Shown here: piece after piece, positions 1 to 12,685 of the stretch | Numbering within the stretch: the stretch's first letter is position 1 | How the letters are laid out: every line of letters begins with the position of its first letter | NCBI GenBank assembly: GCA_947034885.2 | Contig: OX344753.2 | Coordinates: 15,128,001 to 15,192,000 of the forward strand | Length of the DNA: 64,000 nt | Reading direction: 5' to 3' | Source of the DNA: Thuidium tamariscinum | Taxonomy: Eukaryota > Streptophyta > Bryopsida > Hypnales > Thuidiaceae | The notes under the pieces: generated by a model | Databases searched by the model: none | What the model was told of the DNA's origin: nothing | The model's input: the letters and a program-made list of their open reading frames with translations, nothing else | Made by a program: the position numbers and the translations under genes

Positions 1-2500
1 GCTGGATTCGCCATGCTTTCAGTTGGAGTCGTGTGCTGACGGCCTGACGGCCGGGTCAGTGTTTTCTGTTCCGGGGCGTTTGGGTGATGTGTGTCGGCAC
101 AGTGCGCATTCTGAGTTTCTCGAGTCTGGGGAACTGATTCCTCCTTTGACGAGGGTTCGAGAATCTGTTGCGTTCGTTCGAGCGCTGGTGTAGATTTTCG
201 TTTTTCGCCTGACGAGAGACATTTGGTGTGGAGCAATCATTTGCTGTGGTTATATATTTGCCTCCGGGGTTGACTGTCAGATCGTCAATGATGACTGACG
301 TAGATGCAATGCTTGAGAGTTGAGGGTCCTATATTCCTATGTTTCCCAGCCTCCCCCTGGGGGACGGGGCGATATGGAAATACTGTACTTCAGGGTCACA
401 GTGAACAGATAAGGTGAAACTACCGAAAACCGTCACTTCGGGGCTGAAGGTTCCGTGCAAGCACACTCTCCATCCGCGGAATTGTTTTTATACACATCCT
501 CCATCTCCACTGCACCTACGTATGTGCCCGGGATCAAATCGTTAGTGGTAACGTAGATGACTAGAAACCAACACGACGGGATGTTTTCATATTTAGTGTG
601 TTCACTGTTACATCAGTCTGTAAGTGTTTAGAGGGCGTTGCAAGCAGCCTCTTTTTTTTAAAGTTTTTGAGAATGTGCTTAGATGCCAATCGCTTCAGTT
701 GAAATGTGGCGAAGCAATGTATTTTCCATCTTTTGCACCAGAAAACACCTCTTAATCACGTTCAAGCAATTTTTCATCCGAATTTGGCAACTTCGTGGAA
801 CAGAGATGAAACTTTCTGGTGAAGAAAAGATAATTTTTATTTGGCAAAAAGTAGGAATGCATTTAAAATGTTGCAATTGGCACCATGGACTGAAAGGAAA
901 AGGGGTTGATTACAAGGAGGGTCAACCAACCTATCACCACCTTGATGTGCATTTAATGAAGATGACATATTTTTTGGAGGAGTATGTTTGTTTTATGATT
1001 CAAAATCCAAATTCTATAAATGTTTGAAATGTTTACCTTGAAATTACAAAATTGTCTATAGACTAGTGTCATGTATGCCCTAATAACAACCCAAAATCAT
1101 TTTTTTATATACCTAGAAGCATCTAAGTATTCACCAATCACCTACTAATATATTATGTTGGTTATTCTAATTGACACTAATGCATTGATTTTGTCAATTT
1201 TTTAGATAGATTTGGCTCATATCTAAATTGATTTGGTTGCTTGCATAGACAAAAATGTGGCCAAATATAGGGTGACACAAATGGGTTGGAGATGGAATTA
1301 AGTTGGTCCATCTTAGTTAAAGGATTTTGGAATTGATTTTTTCTATTTCAAGTGTTGTGATAGGTAACTTTCCAATCAACAATACCTTGGCACTTTGGGG
1401 GCATCCATCCAATAGCCTACGTAGTTGACATCAATTGCAAAAATTCATCCAAAGTTTCATGATGTCTCTTTATTTTTTTTATAGTTCCAAGTTTGTAATT
1501 CTTTTTTATCGTTTTAGATGGGACTTTTGAAAACATGAATTTTTTTGGGGTGACGAAGATGAAAGCAAGAAATTCTTGTTCTTATCACTAGTAGGGCTTT
1601 CTTTTTGGGCTTTCTAGTGCGAGATTGTACTAGAAAAAATAATCTGGCTAAAAAACACTACAAGAAATGCCAAAAAATTTGGATGAAATCACCACACAAC
1701 TTTCAAATTAAAAAAATATTAGATGAAATTGCTTGATTATAGATGAAAACCATACTATACATCCAATAGTAGATGAATGTTGCAATTTGGAGCACCACTA
1801 TAACATTTTATATCACCACTATGGCACTTCTTCAAATATAAAAAAAAAGCCCTAAGCACAAGTAGTAACTAATTGAGATGTTATCCATATTTTTGATCCT
1901 TTGAGTTTAGTTGTCTCTTTGTTTATAGGAAGGGGTGTACTATTATTTTACATCTAATGGAAATTTGTTATGTATCCTATATCTCTATGTGCTTTATTTT
2001 ATTTGTATCAGAGTATTTTTTTTAAAATTCTTTGCATATTTTTTCATATTTAAACATTGGTGAATTCCTTTGTTTTTTTATTTGTAGTCACCTTCAACAT
2101 ATACACAAATCTTCACATCTATCTTTATTGTGTGACAATGGTCAAGAAGGCTACAATTGAAAGGAAAATGTTTTCTATCATTTCTTTTGGGTGTTGTTGA
2201 CTTCTTTTCTTTCATCATGTTTTTGCTAAGGTTTCATGTTTATCATGTGTACCTCTTTGAACCTTAGTAGACTTTTATTATATTTCCACCAAGCTTTCAT
2301 ACTTGTCATACGTTCCATCAAGCTTTGATGCCTTAGGTGGGTATCTAATTCATTAGACAAAATTCAACTTTTAACAAGACTACAAGTTTTCTTTCAATGG
2401 GGAACTCTCAGAAACATGCCAAATCAACATTCAATGTGGTCACAATACAACCATGTTAGATATTTATTATAATTAAAAAAATTAATTTTTAATTCTAAGA
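1..2500 (+). repeat. left arm of large inverted repeat
   Basis: Read as its reverse complement, this stretch reappears at 31171-33073 (outer 1.9 kb) and again at about 9840-10424 (inner 0.6 kb). In the outer part base i pairs with base 33074-i from 1 to 1903 with no net length change, and I saw only a few mismatches, for example near 1840-1855. The inner part shows more, roughly ten in 600 bases. The arm begins at or before the window edge, so its true length is unknown. The outer 650 bases are GC-richer and look like ordinary intergenic sequence, not transposon. The inner end, around 2353-2500, is half of a MITE whose full copy is at 9699-9973. Small open frames here (for example 683-1027) are identical in both arms and have no recognisable product. 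Confidence 0.9.
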
Positions 2501-4812
2501 ACAGTTTATTAGTTTATTATTATTAAGCTTTTCCCAATTATATTTATACCTTATTCATTTTTTGATTTTTGTGTACTTTTTTTGAAGGTCAAAGTTGGTA
2601 TTCAAGGATTAGGGTTGCTATTATGTGAACTTAGGAACAGAAGCACATGACTCTAGAATATTATACACCTATGTTATAGGTTTCTATATTATAGAAACCT
2701 TCTATAATAATAGTATAATTATGTTATAGGTACCCATATTATAGGTGTTTACATTACAAGTACCTTCAATGGTTGTAAGATATGTATTTAGAGACATACT
2801 TTCATTTCTATGTTTTACACTAGCATTGTCTTTCAAGGACTTCAATTAAAGTTAGAGAAGCCAAGAAAAAAGTTTTTCAAAAACTAGTAAAGTGTCGACC
2901 TTCCACATGTACTCAAAGTATAGTAAGATGCAGTTTTTCTCCAAAGATGCAAATGATTGACAAGAAGAACCTTCAAAGTAAGAAAAAATATTTTTTTGGT
3001 TTATTTATTAATGGTTTTACAAATACACTAAAAATCAAACATCAAAGTATCTATTTTTTGGCACTTTCCATTACTATTTTTGATGCAAAATTTATGGAAA
3101 TGAATTTCCTTAGGACTAAAGTTTCACACATTTTATTTAAAATGCTTTACAAATAATCAATTTTATTTCAATTGTGAAAAATTATTCCAAAAACCTTTAG
3201 TATACTAGAAGTTGTTGTGAGACAAAAATAGCAAGTATTTCTTGCAACGACCTTAATCTACAAAACTTGTTTGGCTATGCTTGGAAAGGTTAGAAATATA
3301 AGCAACATGTTGTATTTGCTGACATACACATACATGCAAACCACTTCAACAATCACTAAAATTTACAAAAGACCTAGTCTACAAGTTCAAACAAAAAATA
3401 GAAAATTCTTAGACAGCATCAAAAAAGAGATTTCAATCTCTAACACAACATACAAAAACAAAATTAGTCATAGCAAATGGAAAATTTATGGTGGATGGGG
3501 CATCAGGAAAGAGATTTCAATCTCTAATACAACATACAAAAAGAAAATTAGTCATAGCAAATGGAAAATTTATGGTAGATGGGAAAAGAATGTTAGTAGT
3601 GTGACCACAAAAATCCAATAGCATATTAATACAACAATGTACTATTGGATTTGACTTCAATACTCCTATTTAGTCTTTGACCCATTTGAAACTCTCTAAG
3701 ATGTAAAAGATGTATGCATTCAAGCCTCTACTTTGATTTTTACTTGGTGAAGGACCAATAGGTTCGATGGCCTTCTAAATGCATATCTAGATTTGGTCTT
3801 GGATAATTGTATACTATAATTTATGCAAAGTCCCATAATGCACTCGGAAGGCATATAATACTTTATTTGCACTCAAATTTGTACTAGTATATTTTGATAT
3901 TTTCTCCACAAATAATTCATGCCCTTAAAAAACAAGCCTAAGACAAATCTTCCTCCATTGTATTTTTAAATGAAAATTAAAAATTAAATATAATAATTTT
4001 CAATCACTTAAATTATATTGAATCTATGATTTTGACTTTCATAGTTAAATATAAAAATTCAAAAAACCCTAAAATGATATGAATTTGAAAAATATAATCC
4101 TTTAGATTGTAAAAAATCATATTTAAAAATTGAAATGATCATATGGTTCATAATTACCACAAGTTAGTTGTAATGTACATTAGAAGAATCAATTTTCAAA
4201 TTCTTCAAAAATTCGAAAGGCTAGATTCCTTCAAGATTCTAGTTCTTCTAGTTTTTCTTTGCACTAGTCAAATGCCTTCAAGAAGAAAGATGCCAATGAC
4301 ACGTCCATCTTTCATATCTTGTAGAAATGTGTACAAGAAATTTCTTTGAATCTAAAAGAATTTCCATGGGAGATGGCTCAAAATTGCAACTTTCTTGACC
4401 TATAGCCTTGCGTCTTTTTCTACTTCTATTTACAAATGATGTCCTACTTGAAAGCAATCCATGGAAATATGGGAAGTAAAGCATGGTTTTCCAAAATCTT
4501 GGGATGACTACAAGGCCCTCCATCATGAAACATGCCTTATGTCAATTGTTGCCTTTCTAGTGTGCTTTTTAGGTAGGTAGAAAGAATGATGTTTCAATGG
4601 GTGAATGCAAGAAAAACTTGTACTATTTTCACTTACATGTTTAAAGTGACTTGTTTTTTGGCTATAACTTTTGTGTTCAAGCTCCAAAGGATTGTAAATT
4701 TATAAGCAATATACTCATAACTATCATATATCTTTCTATTTTTTGAAGATTTTTCAAAAATATTTAACTACTTTTAATCAGCTCCTGATATTTTGTCACA
4801 AATTCCAATTTA
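2501..4812. other. AT-rich gene-poor spacer
   Basis: No gene is recognised. The stretch is AT-rich with short open frames typical of chance. Around 2640-2760 there are diffuse tandem echoes of a 'tataggtac' motif, which also appear at about 38500-38600. A separate direct tandem duplication lies at 3427-3591. Confidence 0.6.
3427..3591 (+). repeat. tandem duplication, 84-bp unit, two copies
   Basis: Two adjacent copies begin with GAGATTTCAATCTCTAA at 3427 and 3511 and differ at only a few bases. The unit length of 84 is a multiple of three, which keeps a short frame (3271-3621) open across both copies. I see no protein family in that frame and take it as a by-product of the duplication. Confidence 0.8.
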
Positions 4813-5159
4813 CATAAGAGGATTTCTAGCCCTCAAGAAGACTGTTTCAGGGGTGTTACCAGAAACTGTTCCCACTGGTGCAGACCAGTCCCTTGCTGGT
4901 CTGAATTTTTGAATTTTGAAAAAAAAAATTAAAACTTTTTTTTCAAAAAATTTCAGAATGTTTAAAAAAGAAAGACAATGATTTAAAAAAATATTTTTTT
5001 CAAGAATTTTTTTTTAAAATTAAATAATTAATTAATTAATTAGGATTTTCTGACGAGGCAGTCACTCGACCACATCAGCACTGCGTTCCTAGAGTTCCCA
5101 ATGCATTCCCAGCGTCTGGGAACTCACAATCTTGTAAACTAGTTGAGATTCCTCTTATG
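4813..5159. mobile_element. MITE, family 1 copy a
   Basis: A unit of about 347 bp bounded by inverted ends: CATAAGAGGATTTC on the left and its near-complement ending CCTCTTATG on the right. The core is AT-rich with runs of TTAATTAA. The outer thirds carry paired TGTTCCC/GGGAACT motifs. A homologous copy in the same orientation lies at 8130-8462. There is no coding capacity, as expected for a miniature inverted-repeat element. Confidence 0.8.
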
Positions 5160-5164
5160 GGTGT

Positions 5165-5717
5165 TTTTAGTACCATTTGAACCCAAAAAAACGAATTTTG
5201 AAGAGGATTTTGAAGTGAAATTTGAAGAAGATGGTTTCTTAATATACTTATAGCTATTGAAAAAGAAAATTTAATTAGTTAATTTTATATGGTGTAGAAG
5301 TCCACAAAGAGAACTTTGTACTGCTTCTATTTTGAAACGTATGAAACATTATTTTGGTGTTTTTTTTGTTTAAATCTCATCTCCAAGAAGTCTTCTAAAG
5401 TGGAATATTATTATTTTTATTCTTAAAAACATAAACTCTTTTTTATGAATTTAAACATTGAAGTATCTATTTTCTTCACTTGAATTCTATATCTAAAATT
5501 CTAGTAAAGAAATTGCGACAAAATTAACAAAATTGACTTTTAAATATGAAATGAATTTTTAAATTTTTTGAAAATAATGGTATTCAATTGCAATCAAGAT
5601 ATCTAGAAATAATTTTTTTTTTTTTTTTGCATTGAGTCTATAATTTAAAAGTTAGAGCTTTATTAAAGAGGGGGAAAAAATGCAACAAATATTACTAGTG
5701 TTTCTTGCAATCACCCA
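5165..5717. repeat. AT-rich dispersed repeat, divergent copy
   Basis: This stretch resembles about 43850-44261: the same 'aggtgaaatttgaa...acttatagct' block at one end and the shared terminus TTTCTTGCAATCACCC at the other. It is probably a decayed member of the TIR family seen whole at 6412-7132. Its left end is not clear. Confidence 0.45.
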
Positions 5718-6411
5718 GGTGCCATAGACTTTGTTGGACATCTTCATATTAGTGCCTAAATCAAGGAAATTTAGGACATTGGTAGATCAATCTACAATGT
5801 GTCCTTCAAAGTCACTGAAATGGGTCATAGTGATTGCCATTTTTGGGTGCATTGTGTGTAATAATGCATCCAAAGTCTTAAATTTTTTAAATTTTAAGGC
5901 AATAATATATGAGGTAGTTAATTCCACCAAGCCCCCAAGTTGATTTAAATATTAATATTAATATTAATATTTTAAAATTTTAATAATATACCCACTCTCC
6001 ACCCCCCTCTTATAATTTTGAGAGGGTGGAATTCAAGACAATCAATATGAGATAATCTGAATGGCATATCTATATTTGTATATTAAAGTATATTTATACA
6101 TTGTATTCATATCCATATTTATATTTTCATATCCATATTTTCATACCGTATTTCTGTATGTGCATTTGATGGTTGTTGATTTTTCTTCGAAGGGGTAGAG
6201 TTTTTCCATCCAATGGTTCCTGATTTTCCGGTGTGTGTGTGGGGTGGGGGGCGAAGAAATCATGAATAGGAATGTTTGCCACTTTTCATTACATTGTGTC
6301 CCTCTACATTAGGCTCTTTGAGGCATGTTGTATGCAATTCCAAATCAAAACACTTGAGTTGATTTGCATGCTCCACTAAAACTAAACTTAAAAGATGACT
6401 TTTGAACCCGT

Positions 6412-7132
6412 GGGTCATTACAAGAAAATCCGACCAGTTTTTTTAGCGTTTTCTATAGTATTCATGTTTTTTTAGGAGTACTTTAAAATTAGAAAAACAA
6501 TTTTAAGAATATATAAAAAATATATTTAATGAATACACCTCTAAGAAGAAGTTACTCTCAAAAAAAAAAGCATAGGAAAATTTTCTAACTAGGTGAACTA
6601 GAAAAATGCACCATTTCATGAAAATTGGTATTTTGGTGTATTAATTTGTAAAAAATAGGGAATTTTTTTTTCAAAAAACTAAAAATTGATCATTTTGTAA
6701 GACTTCATAGAAGAAATATTTCACCAAAAAAATGATCTTGAAACCATTTTCAATATATAGAATTGCATGTGCAAAAGCCCTATTTGCATGAACGTAGTGT
6801 ACATAAAATAATGTTTTTTTTTGGTGGGCGCTTGCCTATCTAGTGTGGGAATATTCCACTCAAATTTCAAGTCTACATCATAAATTTAGGCTTTTCCATA
6901 GTACTAAAAAAATCCTAAATCCAAAAGTGTGACAAATTAGCCAAATTATAATTTAATTAGAAAATATTTTTTGAATATTTCCAAAAAATAAGGAATCTCA
7001 TTACTATCAAGTAGGTCATCTTCAATAAATATTTGAAGTCAATTTGCTTCATGCTCTAAAAATTATAGCTAATAACAACTTTGACATTCTAATTGTGACG
7101 TCAAATAGGACTAGTCTTTCTTGCAATCACCC
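6412..7132. mobile_element. AT-rich TIR element, copy 1
   Basis: A unit of about 720 bp with inverted ends GGGTCATTACAAGAAA and, at the right, the complement of GGGTGATTGCAAGAAA. It is homologous along its length to 40592-41340, including internal landmarks such as 'ttagaaaaacaatttt' and 'tgacaaatta'. No open frame of note is present. I interpret it as a non-autonomous DNA element. The superfamily is unknown because no clear target duplication was found. Confidence 0.65.
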
Positions 7133-8129
7133 ACCTCTAGAGTAATTGGTTGCATGTTAATAGAAGTAGAGACTCCTTGGAGAAGACATATTCCCTGCAC
7201 AATGACAAGTCAATGGGAATAGTTTCCAAAGAGATGTATAGTCAAATGCAATATTTAGCACAATAAATTTCATAGGAGGTCTAGAAGATACCTACAAAGT
7301 CATTGTTGGATTCTTCCATGATAGAGGTAAAAAAGACAACTTTGTTTTTGGAGGTAGCGAGTCATATTGCTCTATTAGTGGAATCCAAGAAAGATTTTGT
7401 AGTGTCTTGAGTACACAAGGCCTTGGCTTATTTCTTCTAACAATATTTGCCATCATTTGTCATTATTTAGATCAATTACCTTTTTTGCCCTCTAAGCTTA
7501 CAAAAGGCTTCTTATTATCTCTATTAGTATGTTCATCGTCAGATCCTAAAATGTCTATAGGATCATATAAATTTACTTTGAACTCTACCAAATGTTATTC
7601 TTCCTCATTTCTTTCCTTCTAATCTTTATTCTGCTTCTTGAATATAATTTTCATGCACCTATAATTGATAGTAATAGCGCATTTGGTTGAAATGTCATCT
7701 TCCTTCTGAAAGGGATACATCATTATTATTTGTAGGATGTCATGGACCATTGCATTCCATGCACATTCTATTCCAAGAGAAGTTGTCCATGTCCTTTTCA
7801 ATGTCTGAAAAATAGTGATTTAAGATATTTTCTAAAAATACCTCACCTAAGTATTTCTCTAATTGAAATGAGATTCAATTTTCATGTCCCTTGATTTTGC
7901 ATACATCACAACATAAGTGGGTTCTCCTTGTCTAAACATATCAGCTCTGTAAACCCTCTTTTGGCTTTCTAGGACAATGATTGACAAAAAATTGCAAAGC
8001 ACAAGAGGGGCACATGAAAGGAAGGAGTAATAATAGAAAACAAAGATTCACTACAAAGTTTTGCGTTCTACTCCACCTTTTTATAGTTTCATCATTTAGT
8101 CCTACATTTAAGAGTGGACAAAAACACAG
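7133..8129. other. AT-rich spacer without recognised gene
   Basis: Contains several short open frames on both strands (for example 7407-7622 plus and 7941-8132 minus). None has a family signature or splice-supported extension. Nothing else was recognised. Confidence 0.5.
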
Positions 8130-8462
8130 CATAAGAGGATTTCTAGCCCCCTAGAAGATTGTTTTAGAGCTGTTCCCAGAAACTGTTCCCACTATTGCAG
8201 AATAGCCCCCTGCTGGTCTAAATTTTTGAATTTTTGTATTTTTTTAAAAATTTTAAAAAAAAATAAAGAAAATGATTTAAAAAAATAAACTTTTTTAAAG
8301 AAAATATTAAAAGAATATTAAATAATTAATTAAATTAATTAATTAGTATTTTCCAACGTAGTAGTCACTCGACCACATCAACACTATGTTCCCAGCATTC
8401 CCAGTGCGTTCCCAACATTTGGGAACTCATAGTCTTGTAAACTAGCTGAAAATCCTCTTATG
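8130..8462. mobile_element. MITE, family 1 copy b
   Basis: A 333 bp second copy of the element at 4813-5159. It has the same CATAAGAGGATTTC left end, an AT-rich TTAATTAA core, the 'cactcgaccacatca' block and the CCTCTTATG right end. The two copies differ at many positions, so neither is very young. Confidence 0.8.
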
Positions 8463-9698
8463 ATACAAGTTCCACGCATTAGCCATACAAGGATATAAAA
8501 GTCAAATATCACAAGTTTGCATAGAGGTAGTATATATTATGTGTAAACTGCATAATATCCCTCAAAAATATATCCAATATTTATATGAGTGTTATAGTTG
8601 CTTTAAAGCTTAAAACTAAAAGTGTCATGTTTTTTTGAAAAGATAACATCAAATTTTGTAAATGGTTCAAATTTCAAGTCAAAAGTTCATGTTGTTCAAC
8701 TGTTATAGTCAATCAAAGTTTCATTTCTTCAATTCAAAGGTAGCTCAATACTACTTCACTTCTAAGTCCCTATCCTTTACTCACTAAATCCAAACTGAAA
8801 GTGTAATAGCTTTTTGAAAAGGTAACATAAATTTAAGTAAAATCATTGAAGTCTCAAGTCAAAAGCTCATATTGTCTAATTTTTATATTTGGTCAAAGTT
8901 TTCTCTCCTAAATTCCACAGTAGTTAGTAACTATTTTACTTCTTAGTCCATAACATTTACTTCAATAAAATCCAAACTAAGACTATGATAGCTTTTTGAA
9001 AAGCTCACGATTCAATACATACTTATACCAAATCGCAACACTAATACTCAACAAAAAATTATAGGTGCTCGAAAATTCTACCTTCAAACTTAATGACAAT
9101 TAATCTTGTATTACTCCATTAAGCATAATTTTCACACATAAATTTTGAATAGAGCAAGTGATTGCTTTTTAAAAAAACAAGAAAAAAAACATGCTCTCAA
9201 AATTTCATTTCACAAATCACAACATGTAACAGCCCATCCAAAACTAAGAGAGAAGAGTCTTGACTCATCTACCTAATCAAGGGGATTTGTAGTCTATATG
9301 CCACATGGACCACATTTCATTCATTGGCCATTCCTTTTTTCTCCCCATAATTCTCCATATACTCTATGTGGAATTATAATCTTTCAAATTTCAAAAGAAA
9401 GGTAAAACAAACTTCATCTTTCATTTCAACAACTTCAAACAAACTAAAGTTGTAAAACTTCTCCAAGTATAAATATAAAAGAACTAGGGTCGAATAGTTG
9501 TGTAATAGAAGTTTAAAAAAAATAGAAGTTCAAGGAGGGTGTCCCTCCATTTATGTCTTCAAACTCAAAAAAATCCTCTAGTTCAATATAAAAATATATA
9601 TTTGTTCTTAGTGTACACATCTACAATGTGATACAAGTCTATGGAGTTACAATAGGTCTATATTGAAACCACCATGAGATGATGATATGAACTAATTC
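8463..9698. other. AT-rich spacer without recognised gene
   Basis: Three loosely repeated blocks (near 8610-8760, 8790-8950 and 8960-9010) share 'gctttttgaaaag...aaagtttc...' wording, suggesting an old tandem array of about 180 bp. No coding or RNA gene is seen. Confidence 0.4.
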
Positions 9699-9973
9699 CA
9701 TTAGAGGGGATTTGAGGTCAGGGAAGGCCATTTCAAGGCTTGTTCTTAAAGCAATGAGAGAGTAGTTGATTGTTGTCAAGGCAATGAATATCAAATTTTA
9801 TTTTTCTAATTAGTCTTAAATTTTTTTAAAATTAAAAATTAAATTTTTTTATTATATTAAATATCTAACATGGTCGTCTCGTGACCACATTGAATGTTGA
9901 TTTGGCATGTTTCTGAGAGTTCCCCATTGAAAGAGAACTTGTAGTCTTGTTAAAAGTTGAATTTTGTCTAATG
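9699..9973. mobile_element. MITE, family 1-like, spanning the inverted-repeat breakpoint
   Basis: The ends CATTAGAGGGGATTTGAGG (left) and the complementary CTAATG (right) enclose an AT-rich core plus the family's GTGACCAC and GTTCCCC blocks. It resembles the element at 48904-49170. Only its right half, about 145 bp, recurs in the left arm (2353-2500), so homology of the two arms stops inside this MITE. Confidence 0.65.
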
Positions 9974-10424
9974 AATTAGATACCCACCTAGGGCATCAAA
10001 GCTTGATGGAATGTATGACAAGTATGAAAGCTTGGTGGAAATATAATAAAAGTCTACTAAGGTTCAAAGAGGTACACATGATAAACATGAAACCTTAGCA
10101 AAAACATGATGAAAGAAAAGAAGTCAACAACACCCAAAAGAAATGATAGAAAACATTTTCCTTTCAATTGTAGCCTTCTTGACCATTGTCACACAATAAA
10201 GATAGATGTGAAGATTTGTGTATATGTTGAAGGTGACTACAAATAAAAAAACAATGGAATTCACTAATGTTTAAATATGAAAAAATATGCAAAGAATTTA
10301 AAAAAAAATACTCTGATACAAATAAAATAAAGCACATAGAGATATAGGATACATAACAAATTTCCATTAGATGTAAAATAATAGTACACCCCTTCCTATA
10401 AACTAAGAGATAATTAAACTCAAA
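9840..10424 (-). repeat. right arm of inverted repeat, inner part
   Basis: Reverse complement of about 1900-2500. It ends at 10424 with CTCAAA, after which the insertion begins. The uninterrupted counterpart in the left arm reads through the same point (around 1895-1910), so the empty site is preserved inside the window. About ten mismatches to the left arm were seen over 600 bases. The inner limit falls within the AT-rich core of the MITE at 9699-9973. Confidence 0.85.
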
Positions 10425-10819
10425 CGTCATGCACAAACACATCGTGCTAAGATTACATCATGCTAACATGAGAGAAAGTGTGACATAAGTTAACAGGGAA
10501 TCTTGTAATTGACTAGCAACCTAATTACACCAAGACTCCATAGCTCTTGACCATCAGTGGATACTGCGGTCATAGGGAAAACGCCACGTGACTTGTGACG
10601 TATGTCACAATCACGGTAATATACTAATATCCTACAAATAATGATAGAAATGCGAAAAACACTCTACCATCATAGTATGAAACACCGACAACATCCATAG
10701 CAAGAAAAGAAAAGAAACACCCATAGTACAATAGTATACCAGATGTGGTAAGTGGTTTTACAACCACCCCTTTACTCGCCCCCTTCGCCGGTGTCGAAGC
10801 CCCTTTCACACTGGCGAAC

Positions 10820-11035
10820 TCAATGGCATTCTCTGAAGAACCCAGTAGAAAACCCTATGAAGATGAAGATGCGTGTCCACGCCTCGACATACATTTGGGA
10901 CAAATCCACCGGCCTGCCGGAATTTCTTACAAAAGCGGACTCAAACAATCTGTATGCCACACAGCTAGTAGAACAAATGTTGCACAACACCATAGTGGCA
11001 GCGCCCTTGGCACTTCCACATAAAACGCATTTCAA
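10820..11035 (-). other. PHD-finger-like tail of the gypsy element (fossil)
   Basis: Just beyond the integrase C-terminus, a CxxC...CxxC pattern (CVLCGS, then VLCNICS) followed by acidic and hydrophobic residues resembles the first half of a PHD finger (usual form LCDxC). Some gypsy lineages carry a chromatin-binding module here, such as a chromodomain or PHD, which is thought to guide integration. The second half is poorly preserved, so the call rests on spacing and position. Confidence 0.5.
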
Positions 11036-11068
11036 CTCAGCTAAAATCTGCGAGTTACTTGTGTCAAT

Positions 11069-11713
11069 TCATCCATCAATGTGAGGCAAGTGACACGGCG
11101 CACAATTGCGCGTATGATCTTTCCAGATCTTGCTGTCACAACATTCCAAGAGTAATACTCCCGACTTCAGTACCTCACACACTCGTAGAATAATACGCCC
11201 TATTGTCACATCGAGTGTGGTTGGCACTGTTTTCTGCAAATAAACATAGTCTCCAGGTAAAAAACGTCGAACCTCGGGCCTACAGCCCCCTCCTCGTATC
11301 GTGGCATAACGCAAAGTGTCTCTATATTGCGCAATAGAAAGGTTGTCCAAAGCCATTGGCATTACCCTTTTATACAGCTCCGCCCATTGTTCACATACGC
11401 GAGCCTACGTATCCGGATCATCCATGTTATCCAATATCTTGTCTGCATCTTGTTTGATTGCCATAGGTAAAACTTGATGACACCCAAACAATAAATAATA
11501 GGGTGAAAAAGAAGCAAGAGATGCTTGCTTACTAAACCAATAGCCTATGGCTATCCATGGGAGTTGCAAGTCCCAATCTCTATAATGCCCCTTGTTCAAA
11601 CTATATTTCCGAAGCCCCCTCTTGACAGTTTGCACCGTGCGCTCCGCTAATCCATCTGCTTCAGGGTGATCTCTTGAAGTAGTACGGTGATCAATCATCG
11701 CTTGGTCACACAA
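11069..11713 (-). other. integrase core end and C-terminal domain (fossil)
   Basis: 11405-11713 holds an integrase core segment with DHRTTSRDHPEADGLAERT, the familiar 'SxxHPQTDGQxER' region holding the final catalytic glutamate, followed by 'LPWIAIGYW' and 'SPYYLLFG'. 11069-11362 holds the C-terminal domain (RDTLRYATIRGGG, FLPGDYVYLQ) ending in a conserved-looking 'NCAPCHLPHIDG'. This places the element in Ty3/gypsy (Metaviridae kin). Confidence 0.85.
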
Positions 11714-11861
11714 GGCTTGAAATTAATCAAGGAACGTACTCTCGTCCTTGTGTAGAATCCAATCTCTCTCCTTGGTTGACACAGTAGTTGTCAATTCTCC
11801 ATGCTTCAAGTATTTCATAACCTCCACATCTTCAAAAATATCTTTAGCGCCTCCAGACTCT

Positions 11862-12179
11862 TCACCTCCATTCACATCCATTGTGGCCACAATGGCTTCC
11901 TTGGTAGTGTCTCCAATCATCGCCATAATACTCAAGTAGGTGGCACAATGCCAACCTAGTAACGAATCTTCTCCCTCTTCCACGTGCCAATGAGCCCCTG
12001 TAGAGTACTTGGCTAAGATTTGGATTGCCACTCAAGCCATCAGCATCCATATTTACCAAACCGGCTTGGTGCACAACTTTAAAGTCATACTCCATGAGCA
12101 TAAGAGCCCATCGTGTAAGCTTTCTTGTAAGCTTGTCAGACTCCATAAGCCACTTCAATGGTTGGTGATCTGTTACCAA
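11862..12179 (-). other. RNase H segment (fossil)
   Basis: Begins VTDHQPLKWLMES and continues LTRWALMLMEYDF...HQAGLVNMDADGLSG. This is the classical C-terminal part of the gypsy RNase H domain (TDHQPL, RWxxxLqeYdF, G..N..AD.LSR), which removes RNA from the RNA:DNA hybrid. The N-terminal part lies upstream in more decayed sequence up to about 12685. Confidence 0.85.
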
Positions 12180-12685
12180 TAGAAATTCGTTACCGTATAA
12201 ATAGCAACGGAAATGAGCAATTGCCCAAATTGCTGCTAGACATTCTCCTTCATATGAGCTATACTATGCCTTCGCATTGTTGTTTGAGCAACTAACATAG
12301 TTACTACAAACTCCTTGCCATCGTCATCCATTTGAGTCAACACCGCACCAATCCCCAGTGAGCTCCAATCTGTGTGTAATTGGTATATCCTACCTGAAAT
12401 TGGCCTCCTTAATATTGGTGATGATGCTAGCCATTGCCTTGATTGCTTGAAGGTGGCTTCTTACTCATCTCCCCACATCCAAGGTTGATCATTCCTTGTC
12501 AGCATGGTTAATGGCTTTGCAATCGCACTAAATGTCTTCACAAATTTTCAGTAGTAATTACACAAATCCCAAAATGCCCGCAATCTACTCACATCCTTCG
12601 GCCTTGGAATAGAAAGCATAACCTCTACTTTGCTAGCTACCACTTCCAATCCACCGGGATATATCATGTGGCCCAAGTACTCCAC

